Of a stretch of DNA of 64,000 nt, positions 48,817-58,625 are shown piece after piece. The translations under genes and the position numbers were made by a program. This stretch comes from an uncultured Helicobacteraceae bacterium (GTDB lineage Bacteria > Campylobacterota > Campylobacteria > Campylobacterales > Helicobacteraceae), in contig CAMWQM010000008.1 of NCBI GenBank assembly GCA_947176375.1, positions 1 to 64,000 on the forward strand. The letters run 5' to 3'. Positions within the stretch are counted from its first letter, which is position 1. The number at the start of each line of letters is the position of its first letter. The notes below the pieces were generated by a model. The model was not told the origin of the DNA and ran no database searches. It saw nothing but the letters and a program-made list of their open reading frames with translations.

Positions 48817-49563
48817 ATGAAAATTGGCGTATTTGATAGTGGTGTGGGGGGGCTTAGCGTTTTAAAAAGCCTCATTAATTCTAACTTTTTTAAAGAAATA
48901 ATTTATTATGGTGATACCGCTAGAGTGCCTTATGGTATGAAAGATAAAGATATTATTATTAAATTTTCGCTTGAAGCGCTAGATTTTTTTAATAATTTTA
49001 ATATTGATATGTTGATTGTAGCTTGTAACACAGTTAGTGCTTATGGTCTAGATTCTATGCAAAGGCAAACTTCTTATCCTATCGTTGGTGTGATTGAATC
49101 TGGTGTTTTATCACTTCATAATAAAGTGCAAGATAGAAACAAAAAGATTCTAATACTTGGGACAAAAGCCACAATACAAAGTAATATCTATGCAAAAAAG
49201 CTAGAATCCCTAGGATATAAAAACATCAAATCTTTACAAACAGGACTTTTCGTGCCATTAGTTGAGGAGGGAATTTTTAGTGGAGATTTGCTAGATTCTA
49301 CTTTTAGGTATTATTTTAGTGAAATTGAGATTCCAAATGCTATAATCCTTGGCTGCACACACTTCCCGCTAATTCAAAACGAGATAAAAAAATATTTTTA
49401 TAATAAACCTATTCTAATCCACTCTGGAGAGGCAATAGTAGAATATTTAACCAAAAATTATAAATTAAAAGAAATGCATAGCAATGAGCCAAAAATTAGC
49501 TTTTATGCTTCAAACAATCCTAAAGCAATAGAATCTTATGCTAAAATCTGGCTAAAATCTTAA
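48817..49563 (+). CDS. murI: Glutamate racemase
   Basis: It makes D-glutamate for peptidoglycan. 248 residues with GVFDSGVGGLSVLKSL, YGDTARVPYG, the first catalytic Cys in VACNTVSA, and the second in LGCTHFPLI. It follows rho by six bases. A G7 run at 48846-48852 encodes part of the invariant GVGGLS. Confidence 0.97.
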   Translation: MKIGVFDSGVGGLSVLKSLINSNFFKEIIYYGDTARVPYGMKDKDIIIKFSLEALDFFNNFNIDMLIVACNTVSAYGLDSMQRQTSYPIVGVIESGVLSLHNKVQDRNKKILILGTKATIQSNIYAKKLESLGYKNIKSLQTGLFVPLVEEGIFSGDLLDSTFRYYFSEIEIPNAIILGCTHFPLIQNEIKKYFYNKPILIHSGEAIVEYLTKNYKLKEMHSNEPKISFYASNNPKAIESYAKIWLKS

Positions 49564-49586
49564 AGACTCCCATTAAAAGCGATAAA

Positions 49587-50261
49587 CTAGCTATCAAAAG
49601 GACTTTTAATATCTATGTTAGTGATTTTAATATTATTATTTTTTGTTTCTACTTGTTTGGCTCTATTTGTTGCTTGAGAAGTAATATTAGACCTCGCTCT
49701 GGAGCTAGTTTTTGGTAAAGTCATTTTTTCATTTACGATTAATTTCTTTACATTTTCATTGATAATAAATATTGCCACTACAAATGGTAAGATAGCTATC
49801 GCAAAGATTCCCACCGCAATGCTTGTGATTTGCGACTTAAACACAAAAGCAAAAAATGCCACACTAACTATCGTTACAAAAATTAAAATTGTTAGCATTA
49901 TCATCTGCCACTTTTTAATCTCTTTTTTTAGCAAATCTTTTTGTGATAAAGAGTTACTTAATTCATCTAAGATTCCGCTTGAGATTATTGTTTGAATATT
50001 AGATTCTAGCTTTGTGAATCTAGTTTGAAATTTTGATAAACTATCACTTAATTCGCCTATATTGTTACTAGAAATGAATTTTTGAAATGTCTCGTTTTGG
50101 GAAACCTGTGCTTCTTTTGTTGTATCAATTAAAACTTTTAACTCTTCTATTTCTTTCTTATTCCCTTCTACTGCCTCTTCAACTTCACCTATATCCTCTA
50201 TAAGTTTAAACATAGTATCAGATAAATCATCTAGTTTAGAATACTCCATATTGTCCTTCAT
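49587..50261 (-). CDS. Coiled-coil membrane protein of unknown function
   Basis: 224 residues with no recognised domain. Residues 1-110 are a charged coiled coil; two hydrophobic segments lie near 117-140 (MIMLTILIFVTIVSVAFFAF) and 146-168 (IAVGIFAIAILPFVVAIFI). The C-terminal 55 residues are polar and Ser/Thr/Asn rich. It starts behind AAGGAAAAGC. Convergent with murI, divergent from leuD. Confidence 0.7.
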   Translation of the reverse strand: MKDNMEYSKLDDLSDTMFKLIEDIGEVEEAVEGNKKEIEELKVLIDTTKEAQVSQNETFQKFISSNNIGELSDSLSKFQTRFTKLESNIQTIISSGILDELSNSLSQKDLLKKEIKKWQMIMLTILIFVTIVSVAFFAFVFKSQITSIAVGIFAIAILPFVVAIFIINENVKKLIVNEKMTLPKTSSRARSNITSQATNRAKQVETKNNNIKITNIDIKSPFDS

Positions 50262-50299
50262 GCTTTTCCTTAAGTTTTTATTGTAAATTTTTAAAAATT

Positions 50300-50320
50300 T
50301 GTTAGAATTGCAATTATAAT
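50300..50320 (+). promoter_or_regulatory. Tandem -10 boxes upstream of leuD
   Basis: TG-T-TAGAAT (50300-50308), then TATAAT (50315-50320), 30-50 bases before the leuD start. Either may serve the leuD-leuB operon. Confidence 0.5.
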
Positions 50321-50350
50321 AAATTATGTTAAAAAAAGGATAATGCGGTT

Positions 50351-50854
50351 TTGAAAAATGATAATTTAATTGAGGGGAAAGTTTGGAGGTTTGGAAAAAA
50401 TATTGACACAGACTTAATAATTGCTGCTAGGTATTTAAACACTACTGATGAAAAGATTCTAGCAAGCCATTTAATGGAAGATGCAAGAAGCGGATTTGCA
50501 AATATGGTTAATAGTGGTGATATTATCGTAGCTGATGAGAATTTTGGCTGTGGAAGTAGCAGGGAGCACGCACCTATCGCTATAAAAGCAGCAGGAATAA
50601 ATGTAGTGATAGCACCATATTTTGCTAGAATCTTTTATAGAAATGCTTTCAACACAGGGCTTTTAGCACTTGAGCTAAAAGAAGTTGACAAAATCAAAGA
50701 AAATGATATTTTATCCATTGATGTAAAATCTGGCATTATTACAAATAAAACCACAAATAAAACTTATCATTTTAACCCAATTCCAGAATTTATACTAAAG
50801 CTTTTGGAATCTGGTGGATTAATGCAATATGCAGTAGTAAATAAGGCTATATAA
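50351..50854 (+). CDS. leuD: 3-isopropylmalate dehydratase small subunit
   Basis: The swivel-domain partner of LeuC, which isomerises isopropylmalate in leucine synthesis. 167 residues with WRFGKNIDTDLIIAARY and ENFGCGSSREHAPIA. It begins at TTG 50351; AAAAGGA lies a little far upstream (about 10 bases). leuC and leuA are not in the window. It is one base from leuB. Confidence 0.94.
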   Translation: MKNDNLIEGKVWRFGKNIDTDLIIAARYLNTTDEKILASHLMEDARSGFANMVNSGDIIVADENFGCGSSREHAPIAIKAAGINVVIAPYFARIFYRNAFNTGLLALELKEVDKIKENDILSIDVKSGIITNKTTNKTYHFNPIPEFILKLLESGGLMQYAVVNKAI

Positions 50855-50855
50855 A

Positions 50856-51920
50856 ATGAAAACTTATAATATAGCATTAATGCCGGGCGATGGTATAGGG
50901 ACTGAGATAATAAACGAGGCATTAAAGGTGCTAGATTCTGTTCCAAAGGACTTTAAATTAAATTTTAAAGAATACTTAATTGGTGGGATTGCAGTCGATA
51001 AGGCTAGTAATCCACTGCCACAAGATTCGCTAGAAGGTGCAAAAAATAGTGATGCAATTTTATTTGGAGCTATTGGCGGAGAAAAATGGGATAAACTAGA
51101 GCGGGATCTTCGCCCTGAAAGTGGTTTATTAAGATTAAGAAAAGAGCTTGGAATCTACGCAAATGTCCGTCCTGTAAGAATCTATAATGCTCTGCTAGAT
51201 TCTTCACCTCTTAAGAAAAACATAATTGAAAATGTAGATTTAGTGATAATTAGGGAGCTAATTAGCGGAATCTACTTTGGAGAGCCTAGAGCAAAAGAAA
51301 AAGATAGAGCTTACAACACTATGGCTTATACCAAAAATGAAATTGAGCGAATCGCAAAATACGCATTTGATTTAGCAAACAAACGAAATAAAAAGCTATG
51401 CTGTGTCGATAAAGCAAATGTGTTAGAGACAAGTCAGCTTTGGCGTGAGGTTGTAAGCGAAATGGCAAAAGATTATGATGATGTGAAATTATCATTTATG
51501 TATGTGGATAATGCGAGTATGCAGCTAATAGTCAATCCAAAGCAATTTGATGTAATATTAACAGAAAACTTATTTGGAGATATTTTAAGCGATGAGGCAA
51601 GTGTGATTAGCGGCTCTATCGGGCTTTTATCAAGTGCTAGTATAGGTGAGAACATTGCACTTTTTGAGCCAATACACGGCTCAGCGCCAGATATTGCAGG
51701 ACAAAATCTTGCAAATCCCATAGCCACAATTCTATCTGCCTCAATGATGTTAGAGCATTTAGGGGAAACAAAAACAGCAAAAATAATTAATAATGCAATA
51801 GATTCTGTGTTAAAAGATGGATATAAAACAAAGGATTTAGCAAAAGATTCTAAAGACTTCTGCTCTTGCTCTAAAATGGGTGATTTAATAGTCAAATACA
51901 TTAAGGAGCAGAATGGATAA
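50856..51920 (+). CDS. leuB: 3-isopropylmalate dehydrogenase
   Basis: An NAD-dependent oxidative decarboxylase, leucine synthesis. 354 residues: MPGDGIGTEI, LFGAIGGEKWDKL, RPESGLLRLRKELG (substrate arginines), VDKANVLETSQLW, and the NAD-site PIHGSAPDIAGQNLANP. Its end overlaps the next small gene by eight bases. Confidence 0.97.
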   Translation: MKTYNIALMPGDGIGTEIINEALKVLDSVPKDFKLNFKEYLIGGIAVDKASNPLPQDSLEGAKNSDAILFGAIGGEKWDKLERDLRPESGLLRLRKELGIYANVRPVRIYNALLDSSPLKKNIIENVDLVIIRELISGIYFGEPRAKEKDRAYNTMAYTKNEIERIAKYAFDLANKRNKKLCCVDKANVLETSQLWREVVSEMAKDYDDVKLSFMYVDNASMQLIVNPKQFDVILTENLFGDILSDEASVISGSIGLLSSASIGENIALFEPIHGSAPDIAGQNLANPIATILSASMMLEHLGETKTAKIINNAIDSVLKDGYKTKDLAKDSKDFCSCSKMGDLIVKYIKEQNG

Positions 51921-52155
51921 GCATTTAATGGCAAGCATTTATGAAATGAGAGGAGAAAAAGAAAAAGTGGTAAAAATTTATAGAAATATTTTAACAAATA
52001 ATCCAAAAGATAAGGAGGCAGAGGAATCTTTAAGGCGAATTGCTACAAAAAATATTAATATAAACAATCTAAATAAAGATATGTATAATTTTTTTATTAA
52101 AGCGGAAAATAAAGAAGAGCTATTTGAGTTAGAAAGGTGGTTACTTGGAGACTAA
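51913..52155 (+). CDS. Small TPR-like conserved protein (HP0168 position)
   Basis: 80 residues with one TPR-like helical pair (MASIYEMRGEKEKVVKIYRN, then LTNNPKDKEAEESLRRI). It overlaps leuB and the next gene, so it belongs to the operon. By order (two small genes, arsR, arsS, hemB) it matches H. pylori HP0168; its function is unknown. Confidence 0.7.
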   Translation: MDKHLMASIYEMRGEKEKVVKIYRNILTNNPKDKEAEESLRRIATKNININNLNKDMYNFFIKAENKEELFELERWLLGD

Positions 52156-52528
52156 AGAGGCAATACTCGCAACTATATCAGAATTAAATAATATAGATTT
52201 TAAGGAGGAGGATAATAAAACTACACAGGCAAATAATGGAAATACAGAAAATGAGGAATCTAAAAATATTTTCATAGATATTAAGGAAGAAAATATAATA
52301 GATGTGAAAAAATTTAAGCCTAGCGATGAAATAACTACATTGCTTAAGCTAAAAGAAAAATCTCTAGTTTTATTTGAGGGGCTAAAACATTCTAAAAGTC
52401 AAAATATAGAAATAAAACTAGAGATGGTTATAAACTACCTAGAATATCAATTGTATATTCTAGAAGACAGGCTAAAAACTTTAGAGAACAAAAACACAGA
52501 GTTTAATAATCAAAGAAATATAAATTGA
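52145..52528 (+). CDS. Acidic coiled-coil conserved protein (HP0167 position)
   Basis: 127 residues starting at TTG 52145 behind AAAGGTGG, overlapping the previous gene by 11 bases. The N-terminal half is acidic and Asn-rich; residues about 60-118 form helices ([18 protein letters not shown], then [20 protein letters not shown]). Campylobacter CiaD proteins have a similar acidic-then-helical layout, but homology is a guess. Immediately upstream of arsR. Confidence 0.7.
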   Translation: METKEAILATISELNNIDFKEEDNKTTQANNGNTENEESKNIFIDIKEENIIDVKKFKPSDEITTLLKLKEKSLVLFEGLKHSKSQNIEIKLEMVINYLEYQLYILEDRLKTLENKNTEFNNQRNIN

Positions 52529-52539
52529 AAGGAATATTT

Positions 52540-53214
52540 ATGATTAAAATAATTATGATAGAAGATGATGAGGAATTAGCAGAGATTTTGAGTGAATTTT
52601 TAAATCACAATAATATTGAAGTAGTAAATTATACAGACTCGCTTGAAGCGATAAAAGCATTAAAGAAAAATCAATTTGATTTAATGCTACTTGACTTGAC
52701 ATTACCTAATATGGACGGACTAGAAGTTTGTAAGCAAATTACAACATATAACAATATTCCTATTATCATTTCATCTGCACGAAGTGATACACAAGATAAA
52801 ATCGATGCACTAGAATATGGAGCTGATGATTATTTACCAAAACCCTATGACCCTAAAGAGTTGCTAGCCAGGATTAATAGCGTTTTAAGAAGGTATAATA
52901 TCATTCCTACACAATCAATGACAGGAAATAGTAATATGTTTATTATTGATAAAGATAGTATGAATGTTTTTTTCAAAGGAAAGAGATTAGAATTAACTAG
53001 AGCAGAATTTGAAATTATTTCTCTTCTTATGTCAAAACCGGGTTTTATTTTTTCAAGGGAAAATATTGCAGAGTATTGCAATTCTATCACTTCAAAGGAT
53101 TTTAAAAGCATTGATGTGATAATTGGAAGACTTAGAAATAAGATTTGCGAGGATAATAAGAATCCAAAATATATTCTTTCAGTAAGAGGACGCGGATATA
53201 AAATCAATATTTAA
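52540..53214 (+). CDS. arsR: Acid-response regulator ArsR (OmpR family)
   Basis: A DNA-binding response regulator. Receiver domain with [10 protein letters not shown], phospho-acceptor Asp52 in [13 protein letters not shown] and Lys in YLPKPYDP; C-terminal winged helix from about 125 with [13 protein letters not shown] and [10 protein letters not shown] start at ATG 52540, since TTG 52525 overlaps the AAAGGA site; 224 residues. In H. pylori the orthologue HP0166 is essential and controls urease and acid-acclimation genes. It pairs with the next gene. Confidence 0.93.
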   Translation: MIKIIMIEDDEELAEILSEFLNHNNIEVVNYTDSLEAIKALKKNQFDLMLLDLTLPNMDGLEVCKQITTYNNIPIIISSARSDTQDKIDALEYGADDYLPKPYDPKELLARINSVLRRYNIIPTQSMTGNSNMFIIDKDSMNVFFKGKRLELTRAEFEIISLLMSKPGFIFSRENIAEYCNSITSKDFKSIDVIIGRLRNKICEDNKNPKYILSVRGRGYKINI

Positions 53215-53222
53215 GAATCTTT

Positions 53223-54473
53223 ATGTTTAAAAAAGTAAATTCTATAATATTTAAAGTAACATTATTATTTATTTTTAGTCTCATTTGCTTTGTAGCTTTT
53301 GTAATATATTTTATTACATTAGAAATTAGTCAAGAAGATTCTATTATTGAACAAAGATATAATACAATAATATACTCGATAGATGATACAATACACAATG
53401 GTGGGGATTTAAATATAGTTAAAACATACCTAAATAATATTGGTTTTTTTGAAGTAAAAAATAAAGATATTATGGAAGAAAACACACAACAATACTTTTT
53501 GATACATAGTATAACTAGCATTCTAACTGTAAATATAAAAAAAATTAATAGGCATTACTACATAGTCTTATACGATATGATTAACGACAAGCATTTTGCA
53601 TACACAGACTATAAAGAACCTATGAGCTATACGAATTATTATTATATTGCAGTTATTGGTCTTATTACAATTGTTTTCTTTTATATTATCGTGCTAAATT
53701 CGCTATTGCCATTAATTTTATTGAGACAAGAAGTTGAAAAATTCTCAAATGGTGATATGAACATCAAAACAATCTCTGACAATGGAGATGAAATTAGCAA
53801 ATTAAGCGAAGAATTCACAAAAGCAGCAAATAAGCTAAATGAAGTCAATCAAGCTAGAATCTTATTTCTGCGTTCAATAATGCATGAGCTAAAAACTCCT
53901 ATTACAAAAGGCAGAATTGTAGTTGAAATGATTGAAAATAATAAAGTCAAAACTAGGCTAAATTCAGTATTTACTAGACTAAATGATATAATAAATGATT
54001 TAGCAAGACTAGAGGAAATTACTACGAAAAATTACAAGATTGATAAAAGTAGTTTTAGAATCATTGATTTAATGCAAAATATAAACAAAATGTTAATCAT
54101 AGATGGTGATAGACCTAAAAATGTAATTTTAGAGGATAGAGAGGCAAAAATTTCAGCAGATTTTTATTTAATGAGTTTAAGTGTCAAAAATTTGGTTGAT
54201 AATGCAACAAAACACTCAAGCAATCATCGAGTTAGTATTTTTGTAGAAAACAACGACTTAGTTGTAAAGAATAAAGGCGAGCCATTTAAACACGATTTAG
54301 AGCAATATTTCAAACCATTTTATAATGACGGCTCTAAAAATGACAAAAGAGGACTTGGACTAGGAATGTATATCATAAAAAATACGCTTGAGGCACAAGG
54401 ATTCAAATTAGAATACAAATATGAAGACAATCATCACTTTTTTTACATAAAAGATTGTATAATTAGCACTTAA
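53223..54473 (+). CDS. arsS: Acid-sensing histidine kinase ArsS
   Basis: 416 residues: transmembrane span about 8-32, periplasmic sensor about 33-138, second span about 140-165, a HAMP-like linker (EKFSNGDMNIKTI), HisKA with phospho-His in FLRSIMHELKTPITKGR, N box SVKNLVDNATKHSS and G box RGLGLGMYIIKN. Matches the HP0165 position. In H. pylori, periplasmic histidines sense pH; here the sensor includes His in FLIHSI, NRHYYI and DKHFAY. Confidence 0.92.
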   Translation: MFKKVNSIIFKVTLLFIFSLICFVAFVIYFITLEISQEDSIIEQRYNTIIYSIDDTIHNGGDLNIVKTYLNNIGFFEVKNKDIMEENTQQYFLIHSITSILTVNIKKINRHYYIVLYDMINDKHFAYTDYKEPMSYTNYYYIAVIGLITIVFFYIIVLNSLLPLILLRQEVEKFSNGDMNIKTISDNGDEISKLSEEFTKAANKLNEVNQARILFLRSIMHELKTPITKGRIVVEMIENNKVKTRLNSVFTRLNDIINDLARLEEITTKNYKIDKSSFRIIDLMQNINKMLIIDGDRPKNVILEDREAKISADFYLMSLSVKNLVDNATKHSSNHRVSIFVENNDLVVKNKGEPFKHDLEQYFKPFYNDGSKNDKRGLGLGMYIIKNTLEAQGFKLEYKYEDNHHFFYIKDCIIST

Positions 54474-54483
54474 GGATTGAAAA

Positions 54484-55452
54484 ATGACCAGATTAAGACG
54501 ACTTCGTAAAAACAAGCAGATTCGCAATCTTTTGCAAGAAAACAGATTATGTTTAGATGAGTTTATTTATCCACTTTTTGTAGTAGAGGGAAATAATATC
54601 AAAAATGAAATAAGTTCAATGCCAGGAATCTATCAACAAAGCATTGATAATATTTTAAAAGAATGTGAATATTTGTGTAAAAATGGAATCTTTCAAATAA
54701 TGCTATTCGGAATCCCAGAGATAAAAGATAGCATTGGCGGAAGTGCTTTAAGTGAAGATTCTATTGTAGCAAAAGCAATTAGAGCAATAAAAAAGCATTT
54801 TAGTGAAATGATTGTAAGCGCAGACTTATGCTTTTGTGAATACACAGACCACGGACATTGCGGAATCTTGAATGAAAATAATGATGTAGATAATGATAAA
54901 ACACTAGAGATTCTAGGCAAACAAGCTGTGATTTTAGCACAAAGCGGTGCAGATATTATAGCACCTAGTGCTATGATGGACGGACAGGTTACCACAATTA
55001 GGCAAGCATTAGACGAATCTAGCCTAAAAGATAAATTGATAATGAGTTATTCTACAAAGTTTTCATCTGCATTCTATGGACCATTTAGAGATGTAGCAGA
55101 TTCTACTCCTAGCTTTGGGGATAGAAAAACTTATCAGCAGAATCCTGCAAATAGAAATGAGGCAATTAGAGAATCTTTGCTTGATGAAAATGAAGGTGCA
55201 GATATTTTAATGGTAAAACCGGCTTTAAGCTACCTTGATATAGTAAGAGATATAAAAGAAAGCTCTCTACTTCCACTAGCTGTGTATAATGTAAGCGGAG
55301 AATATGCTATGCTAAAAAATGCTGCAAAGGCAAATTTAATTGACTATGAGCGAATGTTGCTAGAGATTATGCTTTCATTCAAACGAGCTGGAGCAGATAT
55401 AATTATAAGCTATCATACTAAAGAAATTCAAAAGTTAATTATAGAATCTTAA
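54484..55452 (+). CDS. hemB: Delta-aminolevulinic acid dehydratase (porphobilinogen synthase)
   Basis: It condenses two ALA molecules to porphobilinogen. 322 residues. Segments [27 protein letters not shown] (metal-site cysteines and aspartates), [16 protein letters not shown] (Schiff-base Lys), and [12 protein letters not shown] (second active-site Lys). It follows arsS by ten bases, the H. pylori order. Confidence 0.97.
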   Translation: MTRLRRLRKNKQIRNLLQENRLCLDEFIYPLFVVEGNNIKNEISSMPGIYQQSIDNILKECEYLCKNGIFQIMLFGIPEIKDSIGGSALSEDSIVAKAIRAIKKHFSEMIVSADLCFCEYTDHGHCGILNENNDVDNDKTLEILGKQAVILAQSGADIIAPSAMMDGQVTTIRQALDESSLKDKLIMSYSTKFSSAFYGPFRDVADSTPSFGDRKTYQQNPANRNEAIRESLLDENEGADILMVKPALSYLDIVRDIKESSLLPLAVYNVSGEYAMLKNAAKANLIDYERMLLEIMLSFKRAGADIIISYHTKEIQKLIIES

Positions 55453-55467
55453 GCAAAAGGAGTAAAA

Positions 55468-56640
55468 ATGAAATATTCAAATAGAATTACCAAATTAAAT
55501 GAATCTCTAACAATTGCAATTAGCTCTCTTGCAAGGGAATTAAAAGCACAGGGCAAAGATGTATTATCATTTTCAGCAGGTGAGCCGGATTTTGACACAC
55601 CAAAATCAATCAAAGATGAGGCAATTAGGGCGATTAATAGTGGTTTTACAAAATATACTCAAGTCTCTGGAATTAATGAGCTAAAAGCTGCGATTTGCAA
55701 AAAACTAGAATCTCAAAATAATCTCAAATATGAACCTAGCGAAATAATAGTTAGCAATGGCGCAAAACACTCACTTTTTAATGTATTTTCTGCACTAATT
55801 GATAAAGACGATGAAGTGATTATTCCATCGCCATATTGGGTTACATACCCAGAGCTTGTTAATTATTTTGGTGGGAAAAGCGTATTTATAGAGACAAGTG
55901 AGGAAATAGATTTTAAAATCACACCAAAATTGCTAAAAGAAGTTATAACGTCAAAAAGCAAACTTTTAATCTTAACTTCTCCATCAAACCCCACAGGAAT
56001 GGTATATACAAAAGAAGAATTGGAAGGCATTTATGGAGCAATCAAAGAGAGTAATATAATAATAATTAGCGATGAAATTTATGAGCAATTAGTATATGAT
56101 AATATCAAATTTACATCGCCTGGAAGCATAAATGATGATATGTTACAAAGAACAATCACGATCAATGGATTAAGCAAATCAACTTCAATGACAGGTTGGA
56201 GAATCGGCTATGCTGCATCAAAAGATAAAAAACTAATAAAACTAATGGATAGTTTGCAAAGTCAAAGCACTTCAAATATAAATTCAATCACACAAAAAGC
56301 TTCAATAATAAGCTTAAATGGAGACTGCAACGCAGATATAGAAAATTTCAATAAAGAGTTTCAAAAAAGGCGAGATTTGGCACACAAATTAATAAATAAT
56401 ATTAGCAATTTAAGTGTTAAGCTGCCACAAGGCGCATTTTATTTATTTATCAATATTAGCAAAGTAAATAAAGATTCTATGAAATTTTGCAAAGATTTGC
56501 TTGAAAAAGAGGGAGTAGCATTAGTTCCAGGTATTGCCTTTGGAATGGAAGGATATGCTAGATTTTCATTTGCTTGTGGTGAAGAGCAAATTAAAGAAGG
56601 TATAAAAAGAATAGAAAAATATATTTTAAACCTATCATAA
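55468..56640 (+). CDS. aspB: Pyridoxal-phosphate aspartate aminotransferase, class I
   Basis: 390 residues. PLP-enzyme segments FSAGEPDFDTP, SNGAKHSLFN, LTSPSNPTGMVY, ISDEIYEQLVY and NGLSKSTSMTGWRIGYA (Schiff-base Lys). Closest in style to bacterial subgroup 1b aspartate/prephenate aminotransferases. It begins behind AAAGGAG and is the last gene before a 1.2-kb gap. Confidence 0.94.
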   Translation: MKYSNRITKLNESLTIAISSLARELKAQGKDVLSFSAGEPDFDTPKSIKDEAIRAINSGFTKYTQVSGINELKAAICKKLESQNNLKYEPSEIIVSNGAKHSLFNVFSALIDKDDEVIIPSPYWVTYPELVNYFGGKSVFIETSEEIDFKITPKLLKEVITSKSKLLILTSPSNPTGMVYTKEELEGIYGAIKESNIIIISDEIYEQLVYDNIKFTSPGSINDDMLQRTITINGLSKSTSMTGWRIGYAASKDKKLIKLMDSLQSQSTSNINSITQKASIISLNGDCNADIENFNKEFQKRRDLAHKLINNISNLSVKLPQGAFYLFINISKVNKDSMKFCKDLLEKEGVALVPGIAFGMEGYARFSFACGEEQIKEGIKRIEKYILNLS

Positions 56641-57231
56641 ATCTTGCTTTAATATACATTAATCTCCATATCAAAACACTTTGGTGGATGATTACCACAT
56701 TTAATAAAGAATCTACATTGCATAAAGATAAAGCTATATTGGTGGCTTTAGAATTTTTAGGATCAACTTCTATTACAAATTCATTCTCCTTAACTGCTAA
56801 TTAGATTCGACTATTATCTAAAATCCACCTAGAATCTATTTTTTAAAATGTAAAATAAAAAATTATTAAATTATGTCTTATAAATTCTAATTTTTAATTT
56901 TATTTTAGAATGATTAATTATAACACCAAATAAAAAACTTTTTTAGTTTTATATACTACTTAAACCTCTTTCTTTATTTACTAATCTTAAAATCTTGCTT
57001 TGTTAGGATTTATTAATATTTCACACCTACTTACAAATTAAAAACTAAGGATAGTATAAAAATTATTTTAAATTATTTTAAATTTTATTTATGTATTTTA
57101 TGATATTTTTTAAAGAATATGAGTTAAAGATAAATATAAAAAACTTAAACTACCACTTTGATGAAGAAATTTCTAATTTCTTCCCTAAAGAACATTATTA
57201 ACACTCAAATAATAATAATGAATAAATTTAA
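56641..57231. other. Gene-poor AT-rich stretch
   Basis: No convincing gene. A short minus-strand reading at about 56655-56730 gives MQCRFFIKCGNHPPKCFDM, cysteine-rich and protein-like but only about 25 codons. I see no tRNA, terminator or ORF worth calling in the remainder. Confidence 0.35.
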
Positions 57232-57459
57232 GGTATCCATTATGGACTGCTTATATGTCGGTTTCCTCCCACACACCCAACTAAACAGCTAAAAAAGTTT
57301 GAACCCTATTTGTGTTAAAGATAACCAAGAGCTATTACCAACATAAAAGGTTTAAACTTTTTTGTATCCTATCAAATAGATAGAAGGATTGTAGCAAAAA
57401 TCACAGATAAATCAAATGTGATTAGGCCTATTCTAAAGTCATTCAAACACAAAAAATAA
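57232..57459 (+). pseudogene. Possible relic of a protein-coding gene
   Basis: One frame reads GIHYGLLICRFPPTHPTKQ, then LKKFEPYLC, two stops (57316 and 57322), then PRAITNIKGLNFFVSYQID, RRIVAKITDKSNVIRP and ILKSFKHKK to a stop at 57457. The composition is protein-like and its GC is a little above the surrounding DNA. No start codon or ribosome site remains. I do not recognise the family; a decayed mobile-element gene is one option. The DNA from 57460 to 57839 holds only the proB promoter. Confidence 0.35.
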
Positions 57460-57798
57460 TACAAGAAGGCTCTACTTATCAAAATATTTTTTTTAATTTA
57501 GCTAAAATAAAGACCAATATATAAAATTTTTGGAATCTTAAATACCACAAAAAACATTAATATTTTAAGATCTTTAAAAACAATCTTAACCTAAATAGCC
57601 ATTTCAAAACCTCTATCCTAAAAAATTTAGCATAATTTTAAAGAATCTTAAAAATAAAAATTTTAATTGCAAAATCATTTTACCCACGCTTTATTAAAGC
57701 AAAAACTTTACTTTTATATGTTATAAAATTAGATTCTATTTTGCCTCAAACTTTAAGCATTTATTAATTTTTTAAATAATTTTTATATCTTAATTAGT

Positions 57799-57804
57799 TA
57801 GAAT
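57799..57804 (+). promoter_or_regulatory. Probable -10 box of proB
   Basis: TAGAAT, 35 bases before the TTG start of proB, in the context TTAGTTAGAATCC. Confidence 0.4.
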
Positions 57805-57839
57805 CCTAATTTTAAATCTTACTTAAAAAAAGGTTTTGC

Positions 57840-58625
57840 TTGAAAAAAAGATTAGTTATAAAAGTCGGTAGCTCTATATTGTCAAATGGTGATACTTTGG
57901 AGTTGAAGCAAATAGAAGCATTATGCCAATTTATCGCAAAATTAAAAGCTAAATTTGATATTATTTTAGTTAGTTCAGGCGCAGTAGCAAGTGGATACAC
58001 AAAGCTTCATTTGGACAAAAGCATTATAGAAAACAAACAAGCACTAGCTAGCATAGGACAGCCACTTTTGATGGAAACTTACAGACAAATATTATCAAAA
58101 TACAATATCATTCCAGCACAATTATTACTAATAGGAAGCACCTTTGACTCAAGGAAGCGCACTGCTTACGCCAAAAGGACCATTGAAATTTTGCTACAAA
58201 ATCAAATTCTGCCAATAATTAATGAAAACGATTCCATTGCACAAGGTGAATTAGAACTATCATTTGGTGATAATGACAGACTAAGTGCATCTGTAGCACA
58301 TTATTTTAATTCCGCAATGCTTGTGATTTTAAGTGATGTTTATGGATATTATGACAAGAATCCACTTGAGTATAGCAATGCAAATCTAATTAAAAATGTC
58401 TCTAACATTAGTGAGGATTTGCTTAAACTAGAGCAAAAAAGCGGAAGTAATTTTAGCACAGGTGGAATCGTTACAAAGCTTATGGCAGCAGACTTTTTGC
58501 TAAAAAATGATAGAGAGATGTTTTTATGCAGTGGCTTTGATTTGAAGCCTACGCTAGAATTTTTGCTAAATGATATTCACAGCTTTGGGACTTTATTTTC
58601 TAAAACAAATGGGGTTAATATTTGA
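57840..58625 (+). CDS. proB: Glutamate 5-kinase, catalytic domain only
   Basis: It phosphorylates glutamate in proline synthesis. 261 residues forming the amino-acid kinase domain: VIKVGSSILSNGD, LVSSGAVASGY, ASIGQPLLMETY, PIINENDSIA, FGDNDRLSA and GTGG-equivalent SNFSTGGIVTKL. It lacks the C-terminal PUA domain (about 100 residues) of E. coli ProB. It starts at TTG 57840 behind AAAAAAGG and overlaps fmt by four bases. Confidence 0.93.
   Translation: MKKRLVIKVGSSILSNGDTLELKQIEALCQFIAKLKAKFDIILVSSGAVASGYTKLHLDKSIIENKQALASIGQPLLMETYRQILSKYNIIPAQLLLIGSTFDSRKRTAYAKRTIEILLQNQILPIINENDSIAQGELELSFGDNDRLSASVAHYFNSAMLVILSDVYGYYDKNPLEYSNANLIKNVSNISEDLLKLEQKSGSNFSTGGIVTKLMAADFLLKNDREMFLCSGFDLKPTLEFLLNDIHSFGTLFSKTNGVNI

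Noticed and set aside
48846-48852. G7 run in murI as a phase-variation tract
   Set aside because: It encodes the invariant GVGGLS motif of an essential enzyme, so its bases are largely fixed by function. Seven is also short for a switch.
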